NCBI GenBank assembly: GCA_003013855.2
Contig: ML058370.1
Location: 186,001-250,000 of the forward strand
DNA: 64,000 nt
Reading direction: 5' to 3'
DNA from: Liriodendron chinense
Taxonomy: Eukaryota; Streptophyta; Magnoliopsida; Magnoliales; Magnoliaceae
Part shown: one piece after another, positions 46,067 through 59,569 of the stretch
Position numbering within the stretch: the stretch's first letter is position 1
Layout: each line of letters begins with the position of its first letter
Program-made: the position numbers and the translations under genes
Notes under the pieces: model-generated
Database searches by the model: none
Told to the model about the DNA's origin: nothing
The model's input: the letters and a program-made list of their open reading frames with translations, nothing else

Positions 46067-46560
46067 CATGTCTCTCTTGTGGCCTAATCCACACTTAGAA
46101 CGTCTTAAATAGAGATTTCTAATGACTTATGACCGACTTTAAAAACTAATCCCGCACTTACGCACTTCTGTATAAATTGTCGATCACGACTTTGATAGAT
46201 TGAGTGTAATTGATAGGCCATCGATCGATCGAAGGATCCTCCTCGATTGAATCGAAAGTGTAAAAAAATGTCTAACGAGTTTATTCAAAATTCAAGATTT
46301 CCTTGATATGAGCATTGATTGATCAAATCAAACCTCCTATTGATTGATTGGAATCTTCTGTCTTTCTCGTACTTCAAGCTGGATTCTTCCAATCTTCCAA
46401 TCATGCTTTCTTCTGGGCTTTAAATTCTTCATTAACGCTTTAATCATCTCCAGACTTTCAATTATTTCCTGTATATAGAAAAATCATCTAATAAGCATAA
46501 TTTACCATTAATATGCATGAGAAAAGGATGCTAAACTCGGGATAAACATACAATATTTTT
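45545..46560 (-). mobile_element. LTR fragment related to the 15.9-17.5 kb solo LTR
   Basis: The reverse complement shares blocks with 15864-17511 in the same order: CTCTTAGCTA..GGCTAAG.GGTGAA (around 45940), a TTTCTTAGTTTTAGT-like block (around 46000), and AAAAGTGGATC...CTCTAGTGCC (around 45560). A TATTTAAG box is at about 46104-46111, with a (CT)n run at 46028-46063 downstream of it. Its ends were not fixed. Confidence 0.55.
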
Positions 46561-48364
46561 CCATTATCAGTAGCAGCCAATAATAAATAATTAATACTTT
46601 TAACCATTAGATATGTACGATCAGATACCAAATTCTTAATAATTTAACAAAATAAAGATTGATCAACGGTCAAATCGAAGGATCGAAGACTCATCTTTCT
46701 TGATTTGGAAGATATGTTCATCATATTTCATTTTCAACGGTTCATTTGGTAATCTCATAGTAATTATTGAGTTTAGATGGTTCATATTGAACACCTAATG
46801 GTTAGATCATCAAAATTCAAAATAGATAATTCTGATCAAAGTTCCAACAATGAGTATTGAAAATCAACAATCAGATTTATTATAAATGTAAGGAAGATAG
46901 TCCTGATTGATGTTCTAATGATGAAATTATCACATACGGTTCTCAGAGAATTAATGGTTTAGATTGAAGATCCAATGGTCAGATCTTCCTAGAATTAGGA
47001 CGGATGGCTACGATCGTCCATATGATGATAGGTCCCACCATGATTCCAAAAAGAAATCTCACCTTAAAATTCACAAGGTATTACAAAAATATTAGCCTGA
47101 TACAAAACTTATGTGGCCCATGAATGTTTCATAGGTGGACGCTCAAACTTCATTGTGTTCTATTTTGGGACCTTCTTGAGTTTTGGATATGCATCATTTT
47201 TTGGCTCATGTCTTAACATAACATGAAAAATCAGATGGACGGCTAGATTTCCCACAAGCAGCATTTAGGGTCCCACCTAGCTTCTAATTGCAGCAGTAAG
47301 CTAGCCATTCGTTTGTGTCCCGTGATATTTATACTCGCACTCGGTAGTGATCCCTCCGGTTTCGATGTCGTCAGTATCGGTCGGTAGTATTGGTCAAAGC
47401 TCTAAGCCCTATTGCCCCACTGTATATGATGCATGCATCTTATTAGTGTTGTTCGTTTATTTTTCGAATCATTTTACGATGTGAACCAAAAAATGAGACA
47501 AATCCAAAGCTCAAGTGGACCACACCACTGTAAACAATGAGAATTGAAAACGTATTGTAGGTACAGAAGTTCTGAATCTAACTGATTTTTGTATTTTCCT
47601 TTCATCCAGATTTTTGTGGCTTTATGAACAGGTTGGATGGCAAATAAACATTGCAGTGGGCCCTAGGAAGGTGTCAACAGTGGGCTCCATTATCCACTTC
47701 TTCATGTGGTGTGGTCCTGGATCTATCTCCTTTTTGGGCTTTGGAAAATGATTGATGGTGTGGATAAAACACATAAGGCCCTTTCCCATACCAGTATGGT
47801 GCGCAGTACTGGAAGGGTCAGTACTGAATTCGAGTCTCTGAGATCCGTTAGGCGGTCATAACACGAATTGCCTACAAAAGCCTTTTGCAAGAAGTTTTGG
47901 GATTGAAAACTAGGTGGGTCACTATATGTCTGTGAGAAATGTCCCACATCCATCTGTTTTTTCAGCTCATGTTAGGATATGGCCTAAAACTGAGGGAGAT
48001 CCAATACTCAAGTAAGACGCACGACAAGAAATAGTGAGGATTGAACATAGATGCTGAAACATTGGCAGGGCCACAAGTTTTGAATCAGGCTAATATTTTG
48101 TGTTTTCAGTTATCCTAGTAGGTATGACCTTATCAATGGTATGCATAGCGTATAAACATCACGGTAGGCCAGGGAGGTTTCAACAGTAAGCATTTCCCCT
48201 GCTCACTTTTTCGACCGGCCTACTTGAGTCTCTTAGATCAGCCTCATTTTTTTGCCCATGCTCTATCTAGACATGATAGGGCAGCAAAACGGTAAGAACA
48301 AATAGGGTGGATTTCTCACAAACATAGTGGTGGGCACCACCTAGTTTCCTTCAGGGGTCCATAT
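46561..48364. repeat. Intergenic, MITE-interior fragments
   Basis: Segments at about 47480-47700 and 47960-48200 repeat the phrase CCAAxxCTCAAGTGGACCAC with downstream similarity to the Mutator-like MITE interior. No complete TIR pair and no gene were identified. Confidence 0.45.
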
Positions 48365-48535
48365 CCTTGCCTTGATGGTAGACTCCCAGGGTTTCAACAT
48401 GAGGTCTGGGGTTTGAGTACCCATAGGTGGTGAAATCCCACTATAGCATGAGTGTGGGGGTTGGGTGTGTAGTGCATGTAAAATGAAAATAATAATAATA
48501 ATAATAAATAAATAAATAAAAATTGCTGCTAAAGG
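48365..48535 (+). mobile_element. tRNA-derived SINE with (AATA)n tail
   Basis: A-box-like CTTGATGGTAGA (48374-48385) and B-box-like GGGTTTGAGTACCC (about 48409-48422), then CATAGGTGGTGAAATCCC and an (ATA)n/(AATA)n tail at 48487-48520. Confidence 0.6.
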
Positions 48536-50459
48536 CTTTACAGGTGAGCCACATTAGAGAGAGACATTAACCCTTTATTTTTTAAAGGGCTCACCATGAT
48601 GATTATATGTAATCCACTCCCACCATTATATGCCACACAACAGTTTATGCATGAGGCCTACAAATCAAGCCTACCCATAATTCAGGTGGGCCCCACCAAG
48701 GGAAACAGTTTAGAGGGTAAGAGTTTCCCTTTGCACTATTTCCAAATGTGTGGTCAACTGAATCATGGATGGAGCTGATTTTCAAGCACAGGGCCTTAAA
48801 TTTTGGAGTGATGCACCTGGTGGTTGGGGTGGATATCACATAAACATTATTGTGGGTCCACCTCAGCTGCTGCTGCTTGGAATCCAAACATGTAGGTGCA
48901 AGCCTAAACTTGAGGCCCACCTCAATGTATCCTATGTATATCCATGCCATCCATCCATTTTGCCAGCTTATTTTAGAGCATGGTCCAAAAAATTAAGCAA
49001 TACAAACCTCAAGTGGACCACACCACAGGAAACAGTGGTCATTGAACTCCCACCATCCAAGATTTTGTGGCCCCACAAAGCTTTTAATGGTGGGAAATCA
49101 ATCCCTACTGTGTGGTCCACCTGAAGGTGGGTGTCCACAGTCAGGGTTGCACCCTCCTGGCGAGATCGGAGTAGGCCTTCTTTTCTAAGGGATCGAGTTG
49201 CATGATAATATGGCACAGCCCCAGCATCAAATTGTTTGACCAATCTGAACTTTTGATTTGTGACACTCGACAGGACCATTGTCCTCTTGATTTGTAGTTT
49301 CATTTCTTCAGAATGTGTCACAGATGCACAATCATAATGCGATCCATTTCATTGATGAGAAATGAAACGGATAATGTCCAAAAAAAACTCCTATGCAACA
49401 TTGAAAAATTCATCTCATTGAATCCATTCAACCAACTCAACTGTCCCTCAAGTTGAGAACACATTTCATAGGCTGTCCCAATCCCAATCATTTAGCCTTC
49501 TTTTATACAACCAACCATTTACAAACCCATGAATGGGATATTTACAATTTCCAAGCAAAAGTGATTCTTTAAAATCATAAACAACAATCCCTGATAGACC
49601 CTAAAAATAGATGAATCAAGCTGTTGATTGGACTTGTTTTTTGTATAAATGACCTCGACCATCCATGTTAAAGACCACTGATCAATGGTTCATATATTTC
49701 AGAGTGGTGTGATGTTCGCAAGGTGGCCCATGATATGTGGGCTGTATCTAATGAATGGTCTAGATCAATGAATTGGACTGTCTTAAATGTCCCAATGCAA
49801 CGAGGAGCATAGTAATTGATGGTGCTATGAGAGCAATGGAGCATCAGTCAAAATCTTTCCTTCATCAAAAACCCAAAAGGAAACATCAAGGAGAAATGAA
49901 AAACTTTAACAGGAGCTTCGTATTAGTTCTACCTGCTACACTACCCAGATGTCCCAAATATAAGCCAAGCCGAGACATGTATCCATATGTAGAGATGTGT
50001 GTGTTCACCAAAGCATGTAATCCTATAAAACCTACCATTGAAGTATATATTTTTCTTCCCAATTTACCTTTTCTTGTCTTTCTTATATGCTTCTTCTGCA
50101 CATGCTCTTTGAGCTCTACTTTGGTTCTGAAGCGCTCCTTGCATTGACTGGGGCTACATCAGAAGGAAAAGTTTCAATTGTGCTATTTTTCTTTGTGCAA
50201 GTTCAGCTCTAAAGCACTTTTGAATGCATTGTAGTAAGTACGACAAACGCAATCCCTTCAATGCTGATCCCAGCATGTGTCTCAATAGAATGTTCTGAAT
50301 TAAAGTATTTGTCACACATATGCGGCCGTACCATTGTTTAACCCTCTTCAACTCCTTGTTCTCTTGACATCGCGACTTTCCTTTTCCCATGTAACTATAG
50401 TAAACAAAGCAATCATGAGCATGTATACAATTAGTCATGAGTAGTATGAAACACAATTC
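48536..50459. repeat. Intergenic, repeat fragments
   Basis: 48565-49140 holds GTGGGCCCCACC and GTGGTCCACCTGA phrases typical of the MITE interiors in this window. No gene was found; ORFs here lack family resemblance. Confidence 0.4.
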
Positions 50460-51098
50460 TATTGGAAATCCGGTCAGCGGAAGCACCAAAGAAGATCAAA
50501 CAATCACCATACAGTCACACAAGCAATCAACGCAAAAGCAAACGAATTTTACGTGGAAAACCCTTATGGGAAAAAACCACGGCACAAAGTGACACCTTCC
50601 ACTATGAATTCAGATGATCACAAAGCTAGAACTACCCGAGTAAATCCTAAAGATAAACAAGGCACACAAACTCTCAATTCCTCTCTTCCAATAACCCTAA
50701 TCCCGTTTGGAGCAACTAGGTATTGCTTAGCATAAGGTCTAGCACGATTAGGAAACATATATATAAGAGGAAACCTGAAATTAGAAACAAGTAGCACGAA
50801 AACCGCACAACATTAGAAATTCTGCAGATCGCAGACCAGTCGGACGACCGGTCGCACGACCAGTCGTGATCAGTCCAAAGAGTTGTGCCAGCTGTTGCCT
50901 CAACTCAAACCTGTCCCCAGACCGGTCTGAGCAACCTGCGACCGGTCTGAGCTCTCAACGACAGGTCTCCAAACTGCTGAAAACATCTAGAGAGTTTGGG
51001 CTCCAAACTGCACCACCCTGTCCACTGGCCGACCAGTCGGTGGACTCTGTCGTTGCATATTTTGGGCCTTCATAACAAACTTGTTTTCTACTCTAACA
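50460..51098 (-). mobile_element. Copia-type solo LTR
   Basis: On the minus strand it starts TGTTAGAGTAGAAAAC and ends GGATTTCCAATA. It contains TATATATA (50757-50765) and, downstream, GGGTTTTCCACGTAAAATTC, a block near the 3' end of many plant copia LTRs. U3 holds GACCGGTC-type palindromes (50825-51045). No clean target duplication and no internal region were found. Confidence 0.65.
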
Positions 51099-52289
51099 AA
51101 CTAAATTAGAAAGGCAAGAAGATAAAAATGGCTTGTTAACAAATAAATCCATGAGTGCATAGATTTATGGTGATAGTTTCAACACTAAGCAATAAAAAAG
51201 TTCATTCCATGTATACTTTAGATTTTGTTATTGGCTCTACTGATGCACAACCTTCATATAAGGGTACTGTATGGTTGAATTTCAAAATATTTGAGCTGAT
51301 GCTAAAAAAGAGCTCTGATAAGCCCACATGTGTCTACACAAGGTTTGGGACTTTTTAAAGGTAGTTGTTGTCATTTTTAAAAATTACAGTGACCCTATTT
51401 TGTTGTCACACCATTTTGAATGGTGCAACTCATTGGGATTTGTTTATCAGCTTGATAATGTACGTTCATAAAAGGGTGATCTATGTAGAGGATTTTCAAA
51501 TACAGCATGGTAGGCCACACAAAGTTTGGGGCTGTTTTACCCAGCTCGGTAGAGACAATTCTGGTGCTTGGTCAAACTTGTAAGAGGATTGCCATAAATG
51601 TGGTATGTTCACAGTGACATTTTCTCTGAAATGTGTTCAGCCCCCTTACGTAAGTAAATGGCGACTTCTTGTTTCACGTCCCTTTGGGGTTATGGTGATC
51701 ATCCACTGTACACGTCACTTACATGTATACCATCCAAAATCTAGAGTAGATCGTCCAAAACCATCTAATTGAAGAGGCCGGATCCACTGCAAGCACTTGT
51801 AAGTTAAGCTAAAAGCACAACAAGGTTACTTTCATCTTTTCACAAAGGCACCAAAGAGCTCCTCTCGCCTTGTGTTCCGAGGAGTATCAACCAGTTTCTA
51901 AATTGATGTTGTTACCTTCACAATTCTTTTATTACAACTTTAATCCTGAAATTGTTGGTGCCTTTAAATATCTGAAATGGGGCCCACCTTCATTGAATTC
52001 GTTGATAGATACCGTACATCAGTTTTCCCATCCTCTTTTATAACATTGGACAAAAAATGAGGCGGTTTTGAGTGGGAGGTGAGCCGTAGAAAGTATCACT
52101 ACTACATTACGTACGGACCATTAAATGTAATCAAAGATGGTGTGGACCACTTGATTGTTTGATCTACTTCTTTTGTTTAGGATCGGCACTAAATCATTTG
52201 TAAATTAGAATGAACAACATGGATCATCCATAACAACATGAATACATCAAGGTAACGGTCAGAGCTGCACGGTCATTGTTAAGTACAGG
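51099..52289. other. Intergenic, no gene
   Basis: AT-rich DNA; no element ends or family-like ORFs seen. 52285-52289 (ACAGG) is the left target duplication of solo LTR 3. Confidence 0.4.
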
Positions 52290-55200
52290 TGTCACGCCTT
52301 GAAATTCGAATACTTGAATAAGGTATTCAGGACCTAAATTCCATACCCATGAACTATACATTTCGGATTCTACTGTAATAATATTTTCATTCATTTCCAT
52401 ATTCATTCACATTCCATTAACATACATTCAAAATAGATTCAAATCAATCACTACATTAGTTTCCAATCATTAACCAAATTTCAAATGTAAAAGTACTATA
52501 AACTCAAGTTTGGGAGAAACCCATTACATTCAATACTTTAAGAAAATTTAAACTAGTCTCTAAACAAAATCAAATAGCGAAAGGAGGCCAAAGCATGCCC
52601 AATGCTCAAAGCACTAACAATAGTAGGCAGTATCCTTATCATAATACTCCAAACCTATACTTGAAATGGTTAGCACACCATACTCCAAACCTATACTTGA
52701 AATGGTTAGCACACCGTGAATTCAACAACTCGTAGGGTCACTCCGCACCCACAAGTTGGGAAGTTCCAAGCTTATGAGATAGACCCACATGTAATCACAG
52801 GTCATAAATTATAATGAAATAAAACAACCAATGGGACATAAAATATCATTAACACTTTCAATTCAGTAATCATAAGTATCAGAACAAAAATAACAATAAT
52901 ATCCTTCAGAAGAAATGAATCAATTTCATTGTTTCACTCTTTTCAGGAGATGACCCACGACAGAACACCAATGCTATCACTTTTAGGGAATGACTCAGGG
53001 CAAGGCATCCATGCACCCAGTTTAGGGATTAACCAAAGGCAGAGCACCGTGGCTATTTTAGACCTCCCAGGGCAGGGCACCATGCATCCAACATTTTAGG
53101 GAGACCAAACAGAACACCCATGTGACATCCATTTCGGGAATGACCCTGGGCAGGGCACCTGTGCAACAAATTTAAAAAACTCAAGGCAGAATACCTGTGG
53201 AATCCATTTCGGGAATGACCTGGGGCAGGCACCCGTGATTTATGAACCAATTGGTCCGAACTACCTTCCATACCCCAAATAATTAAAAATAATGATCCAA
53301 CAATTAAGACAATCTCAAGAAAAGCTCAATGAACAACGCATCACACAATTTGAAATACGTCAGCATAACTTTAAAATCATTCCTAACCGATCACAAATTT
53401 CACAAATAATACGGATCTAAATCCATCTACACATCATAGCAATTATGTGCGGCATGGATCTAGATTCCAAAGCTTGATGTAATAACCCGTCGTATAAACA
53501 TAAAAATCATACAAGAATAGAATATAAAAACGATTCACAAATCCTGATCCGATACAAGCACAATATATTAAAGGATCCACATTTCCAGATTATACCATAT
53601 AATAAGGTGCAGCACATTCTCAAAGTTAATGCAAAAATGACAATTTACCATGCATAGCTAAAATACAAAATAAAAGATCAGTCACGTAACTAAACTCGCC
53701 TATCTGTATAAACTGGAAATTCCAACTGTTGGAAGATCACCTCCCTGTTTTATCGCAAAACCACGGTGGAGATATTCTGGATTCTACGTAATTAGTCTTC
53801 AGTCGGCAAATGCTTCAGATTGACCCAACTCAGGTGAATCAAATACAATGAAATTATGTGTTGCTAGTTGAACTTCGTCCTAAGAAAATCTGATTTTTCC
53901 TTAGCGGTGATGCAGGATGAATTCACAGGCGTCGGGTCAGTTCAACTCAGCGAAAACGGTGGTTGGAAACCGACGAACTTCAATCAACTCGGTGGATCGA
54001 ACTCACTACACAAGCTGAGTTTTCTCTCTACAACTCTCTCTCTCTAGATGGCTTTTTGGAATCAGAAAGAGTGTTAACAGATATATATACTGCAGGGTTC
54101 CGGAGTTGGTGTCGTAGTGCAGAAGGACAAGTCAGGAGCGGATGGTTTCTATCTCTTGACGTTCAACTAGATCAGGTTTTCTACACTGGAATGCACTCTG
54201 GTTGGATGTTCTGTGATTATCCATAGATTATGTGGGCCTAGCGTTGGTGATCGCAGTTCTAAGATCGGGTCCCTATTCAACGTCTACGGTTTAGGCTTTA
54301 CATAATGAAGGTGTTGACCTAAAATGGCAGATTAGAATTCGTTGGGTTTTCTTATGTTCTGAAGCTAATGGACAGTCCTGATTCATGTGATGGAACTTGA
54401 GGACATGCTAGATTAGAGCTTTGTGGCTATTTAATCGGTGGGTTTTGGGTTGGAAGAGTGTGACAGTTGCACGCTCGACTTGAATTTCTTGGGTAAGAAC
54501 AGAAGTTCTAGGCTCTCGTTGGCTGTTCGCTGAAGATAACCGTTGGATGGTAGACGATCGTCCGATGTAAAAGAAAGCGGCTGCGATTTGTCGGAGGTCC
54601 TTGACGTGGATAGCAGATTGTGGTTTTGCCGTTGGAGCGGGAACATGAGTTTCCGATTCCGACTGGGAATTGCGGAGCCTGAACTATAATGAGAAGCTAG
54701 GTGGGGTCCACTCAGTTGTTTGGAAAGGAATCTAGGATGTTCATCAGGTTTGCAACATCAAGATCAGGTAGGAGCTCAAGAACGATGCAGATCGGTGATT
54801 CAGATGGGCCGCACGACAAGGAACAGTGAGGATTCAACTGCAGGAGTTTCCTGAAGATCCAGTATCAAAGGACGGTTTAGATCGGAGTGTGGGTCCCACC
54901 ATGATGTTTGGTTTACGGCTCAGCTACGTTCGGCTCCCGGTTTACGCGGAAGGAAGGAGAAGGTGCGAGAGAGAGAGTGGCGTCTGGCTTGGTTTCGGGT
55001 CAAGGAACTCACTGTTTTTTTTTTTTTTTAAAGCTGTGTAGGGCCCACTTGGAATGGTTTAGGAAATCCCAACCGTTCTTAGCGTTGGTCGGGTCAGGAT
55101 AGGATATGGGCACAAAAATGGTATAAATCCAAAGCTTAGGTGGGCCATATAACTAAAACTACGATGAGAGGTTTGGGATTGATGGGTTGAATTGCTGGCT

Positions 55201-55689
55201 GCATGATGGACGGTTGGACATGCTGGTCTTAATGGATGGTTGGATGACCTGACTCTTCATAAAGGATGATGGACATCTCTGATTTCTATTTAGGCGACCC
55301 TAAACAACCATCCTAGATCGACAATTAGAATGATTCGATTTGTAATTGAGCCACTTTAATCGATTGAGATGCCAAACGGTCAGAACTGAGGTACGGAATG
55401 GGAGCTAAGATTTGATGATGGAAGATTTCCCAGTGAAAGGTTTAAATCCAATGGGGGAGGCAGCTAATTAGGTCTTTGCTAGTTGAATAGGTTCAAGATG
55501 AGTTTTTTCATAGTTTAAATCGATAATAGATCAAGTGTACGAAGATTCACAAAGTCTCAAGGGTACATGTGTGTAGATGGGCACAAATCCAAGTCACGCT
55601 GTTCGAAAAATACAAGTTCCAATTTTGGGATGTGTATATGTTTAAGCACCCATGTACATGCGCAAGCATGAAAATTTTGGGGTACTATA
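52290..55689 (-). mobile_element. Large solo LTR 3 (3.4 kb, del/Tekay-like)
   Basis: On the plus strand it begins TGTCACGCCTTGAAATTCGAA, the reverse complement of a GGCGTGACA end. It finishes GAAAATTTTGGGGTACTATA, a decayed reverse complement of the TGTAACACCC...TTTTC start seen in solo LTR 1. Flanks ACAGG (52285-52289) and GCAGG (55690-55694) form a near-perfect 5-bp duplication. It carries the tandem array at 52930-53240. A TATATATA box lies near 54081-54090. No coding sequence. Confidence 0.75.
52930..53240 (-). repeat. Tandem repeats in solo LTR 3
   Basis: Six or seven about 35-48-bp units of the form TTTCGGGAATGACC...GGGCAGGGCACC. The unit is recognisably the reverse complement of the GGTGCACAGCCCTGG-CCTAAAAT unit in solo LTR 2. 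Confidence 0.75.
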
Positions 55690-55694
55690 GCAGG

Positions 55695-56775
55695 GTTGCA
55701 CAGTCTTTGGTGAGTCAAAGAGGATACCGATTACTCAGGAAACTGTGTAAGGCTCCCCTTAACTCATGTGTTTTGTCCACTCCATCCATCTATTTTAGAA
55801 GATAATTTTAGGGCTTCAATTAAAAAAAAGGAGCATATCTAAAACTCAAGTGGACTATACTATAAGAAAGAGTTCGTTGAAGGTTTATTGTTAAAATTAT
55901 TATTCCAACTATTTCCTTTGGTGTGTTCCATAGATGCTTCAATTTTCTACCACACTCATAAAAGAAGTTGAAAAGTTGATGGATGTCGTGGATAAACCAC
56001 ATGTATTCATTGTGGGCTGGTAAAAGACTTTAAGGTACGTTCAAATGAGCTATAGTGTAAGTCAGTGTGGATCAGTATGTGTTGATGTGTGGTTTGAGTG
56101 TGCTAGGAGTCTTTATACCTTGATGTAATGTCTTCACAGGTGGATACACACACATGACTAGTCCGATAAAAGCGTTTGATGTGCGTTCAAAGGGGTTGCA
56201 AAGCAAGTTAGAGTGGATCAGTGCTATTTTAGGTCTTCAGTGTGCATCAGTGTTCTTCGGTATAGGGTTAAAGTGTTTTCAGAGTCTCATAACCTGATGC
56301 AGCATCTTCACAAGTGGATACAAATCCACTCATAGTTCGGTGAAAGCATTTGATGTCCAATCGAAGTGGCTACGATGCAAATTGGAGTGAATTAATGCTC
56401 AAGTGGACCATACGGAAAAACTGAAGATTGAGTGCCTCAAGATTAAAAATCCAAAAGGCTCTTTGTAAGGCTTTATAGATGTTTACTTTCCATCCAAACT
56501 GTTGATACTATTAAGAAGATCTTGATGAAGGGAAAATACAAAGATTAGCTTGATTTAAAACTTTTATGGCCAACAAAAAGTTATTAACGGTCATTTATCA
56601 CTATTTATAGTAGTATATATGGTCTACTTGAGATTTGGATCTTCTTAAGGTTTTGTATGACATCCTAAAATGAGATGAGAAAACAGACAGGCGACATAGA
56701 TATATAAGAAATACATTAAGGTGGGCCTCACATGGCAAGGGGCCAAGTAACAACTAATCCGCTCCCTAAAAGGTC

Positions 56776-56780
<5 letters not shown>
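55695..56780. repeat. Intergenic; MITE-interior copy at 56395-56690
   Basis: 56395-56690 parallels 43130-43440 (AAGTGGACCA...TTAAAAATCCAAAAGG...CTACTTGAGATTTGGATCTTC...CCTAAAATGAGATG). 56060-56360 holds two diverged copies of a GTTGCAAAGCAAGTTAGAGTG-like unit. No gene. Confidence 0.5.
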
Positions 56781-56810
<30 letters not shown>

Positions 56811-56986
56811 TATCTCCCTCCTATGAAGAAGCCCTAGCCGCTAACCCTCTCTCACTCTTCCCCACTCTCTATTCTGAACGTGGTCTCTCTCTTTCTCTCT
56901 CTCTCTACTATTTCCCTCCTCTTATGAAGAAGCCCTAGCCTCCAACCCTCTCTCCCACTCTCCTCCTCTCTCCATCCTGATCGTGG

Positions 56987-57036
<50 letters not shown>
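56781..57036 (+). repeat. Tandem duplication in (CT)n DNA
   Basis: Two about 115-bp units, each with ATGAAGAAGCCCTAGCC and CTCTCTC runs, at about 56781-56890 and 56891-57000, closed by (CT)n to 57034. Confidence 0.75.
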
Positions 57037-57994
57037 AGCAACTATCTTCGTCTCTCCAGCATTAATCCCTCTCACCGCAAACCCTGCACCGACACCAACC
57101 TCTCTCATTGCAAACTTGGCTTCGTAATCAGGTACAAGTTTCAAATATTCTTGGATTAAAGATGCATTTCATTTGGGTTTTCTTCAAGCAATTTTTCAAT
57201 GAAAAACCTCTTATCTGATTTGGGGGAAAACAAAGTTGGGGGTGGGGACTAACTCCCGAACCCACTATTGTTAAGTCACAGTAAAAAAAATAAAGTTGAT
57301 GGAACAATCCAAGCCTTCGATTCATAGACATTTGTCCGTTGAAATCTGAATGTTGGGTGATCCTTTAGTAGTCTATTGAGTTAAAAATCAAATGGGAAGC
57401 CACTTTTGACAAATTTGAACCATGAATCAGGTGGCCCACCCTCCATAACAACAAGATCCTTCATAACCAATGCGGATATTGTCCGAAAAATTTGATCGGT
57501 TCAACTAGTGATTGGTAATTTTGTCATTTTTAAAAATAGGTAATTAATGCTATAAAATAAGGATAAGCTAAAAGTCTAGTTAGCGACTTTAAATTATAAT
57601 GCTACATAGTTACAATGAGACACTTAGTCTAATCAATAAATTTAGACTATTCATTACCCGCAACGCACACCTCATGGGTTATCATGTAACGATCACGCTG
57701 ATTTGGAAAATATCACCCACCTGATCAATGAGCTTTGATATGGATGGTCAAGATCTTTTATATGTACAGATCCGTAATGTTTTATATGTAATGGTCAAGA
57801 TCTTTTATATTTACAAATCCAAACCAAATACATCCATTAGGTAGATTTTCCCTATTGGATCGTATGAACATCCATTCACATGCCATTAAATACATCCATT
57901 CACATGCCACTAGAACATCCATTCACATACCAATAAATACATGGTTTGAATCATCTGATTCTACATCCATTCCAACCTTATCATTCAGCGCACA
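57037..57994. other. Intergenic with short ACATCCATTCACATGCC repeats
   Basis: The phrase CATCCATTCACATGCCA recurs at about 57869, 57893 and 57911. Nothing coding was recognised. Confidence 0.45.
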
Positions 57995-58212
57995 TGCGTG
58001 TCAAATGTATATACTAATACAATTTGATTAATGTTGAGGTATTTCTATCCATATTTTTTTCAACTTGTATCAAGGTAAATGAAACGAATTATTCCACCAC
58101 GGATGCGTGTCAAATGTATATACTCATGCAATTTGATTAATGTTGACATATTTCTATCTATATTTTTTTCAACTTGTATCAAGGTAAATGAAACGGGTTA
58201 TTCCACGGCTAT
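57995..58212. repeat. 109-bp tandem duplication
   Basis: Two consecutive units starting TGCGTGTCAAATGTATATACT at 57995 and 58104, alike to the TTATTCCAC end with few differences. Confidence 0.85.
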
Positions 58213-58899
58213 GCTCATGTGGAGATGAAAAAATGGATGTGTATATGACAAAAGATTCCTGAAAATTATAGAAGATATATCTTCAAGTATCCTCTTCAAA
58301 AAGTAAGTGAAACCATTTTTTTCAACTTATCAAGATGTTAGTGGTATTGAAGTTGTTAGTCTTCTATCTAAAATATCTATGATACATTTGGTGTGGCGAG
58401 GAGACAATCCTCCTCTAGCTTAGACACAACGGACACAGGTTTGTCATGCAAGTCTTCTCGACGAGCGGATCTTTCTTCATTCTTCTCTCATCGTGCATTG
58501 CCGATTTCAACTATAACCATCTCAATGCTTAGGCTTAAACATAACTCTAATATGACCTGAAAATGAGGGTGCACTCCATCTTATCAATCTATAATCGTCG
58601 TCAATTAAGCTTTTCACCTTTTGTTTTATTCATATGGACCTACACTTACCTTTCCTTTACTGAAGCTTCTCGTCTCTCCCTTAATTCAATCTTGCTATCT
58701 CCCCATTCCCGAACGAGTGGAAACTTTTTCTGAATATAGACAAGCAGAGCACCTATATCCAGCTCAGCATGCTCGAAGTACCAAACCTAAAGATACAATA
58801 CATTCAAGTTACAAATAATTATTTTAGTGCATATAATCCAAATGGTTGAATGAATTTATGGCTATCCAGCGTAGAATGTATATTTTTTAATTACATACC
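58213..58899. other. Intergenic, no gene seen
   Basis: No recognisable element end or family-like ORF. Confidence 0.35.
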
Positions 58900-59509
58900 T
58901 GTAAAAATAGCAGGCATCCTCCTAGATACTTCTCTCATATAGTCGATAGGCAGACCACGACCCTAGCAAGGTAGCAATCACATGCTTACCCCAAGACATT
59001 TTGGATGCTCACCTTATGTCCTCGAAATGTTGAAGGTAATTTGGACGAGCATTCGGCCTAGTGGAGATCAACAACTCGAACAAGGTAGAAATCTCAAGGG
59101 AAATCAAGTCTCCGCGACTTTCGAACATTCTTCTTAGATCACTACTTATAGTTTCACACATGTCGAATGTGATTAGCTCTCCATCTGTGTGTAACCTTAA
59201 TAAAAGGCTTATATCTCGGTCAATAATTTGGAGCTCGCTCTTACCTATGTAAAATAATTGCTTTGTTACATTAAATTTCTGCACTAACCAATTTACAAGA
59301 GGTCGATGCAACTTCTTACACCTGATATACAACAATCCCTCGAACCCTATATCATTGACCGCTTCTAATTGTTGTTTATTTTGTTTATCGACATGTAGTT
59401 TGAGGCATCGAGGTGAGCAATTTGTGGTCATCCCTCGGTTCGGTAGATGACGTTTCACAGCTGTTCGCTTCATTCTTGAGTCTTGTTTAAAGAGAAAAAC
59501 ATGCATCAA
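58900..59509 (-). CDS. Partial gene: C48-protease-associated, transposon-linked plant family (DUF1985-like)
   Basis: Minus-strand exon 59509-59013, ending at a good donor (AAG then GTGAGC at 59012-59007). Reading through instead gives a TGA at 59011-59009. Translated features: CSPRCLKL, EAVNDIGFEGLLYIRCKKL, RPLVNWLVQKFN, and NYLQHFEDIR. Further on, in another frame, MSWGKHVIATLLG appears at about 58998-58960. This order (CSP..., IGF.GLL.L.C.K, WLV.NF, L..LEDI, W.K.V) is that of a plant family often found beside Ulp1/C48 peptidase domains in Mutator- or CACTA-type elements. No peptidase domain is visible. Family assignment is from memory of the pattern; function is unknown. Confidence 0.5.
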
Positions 59510-59569
59510 ATAAAGACGGTGACACGTACAAAACTAATAAGTATTCCATTGAAATTCGTACTAGTGTTT

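Noticed and set aside
48645..49321. Pairs of overlapping ORFs of 100-119 codons on both strands
   Set aside because: They span MITE-type GTGGGCCCACC repeat DNA, with no conserved motif in any frame.
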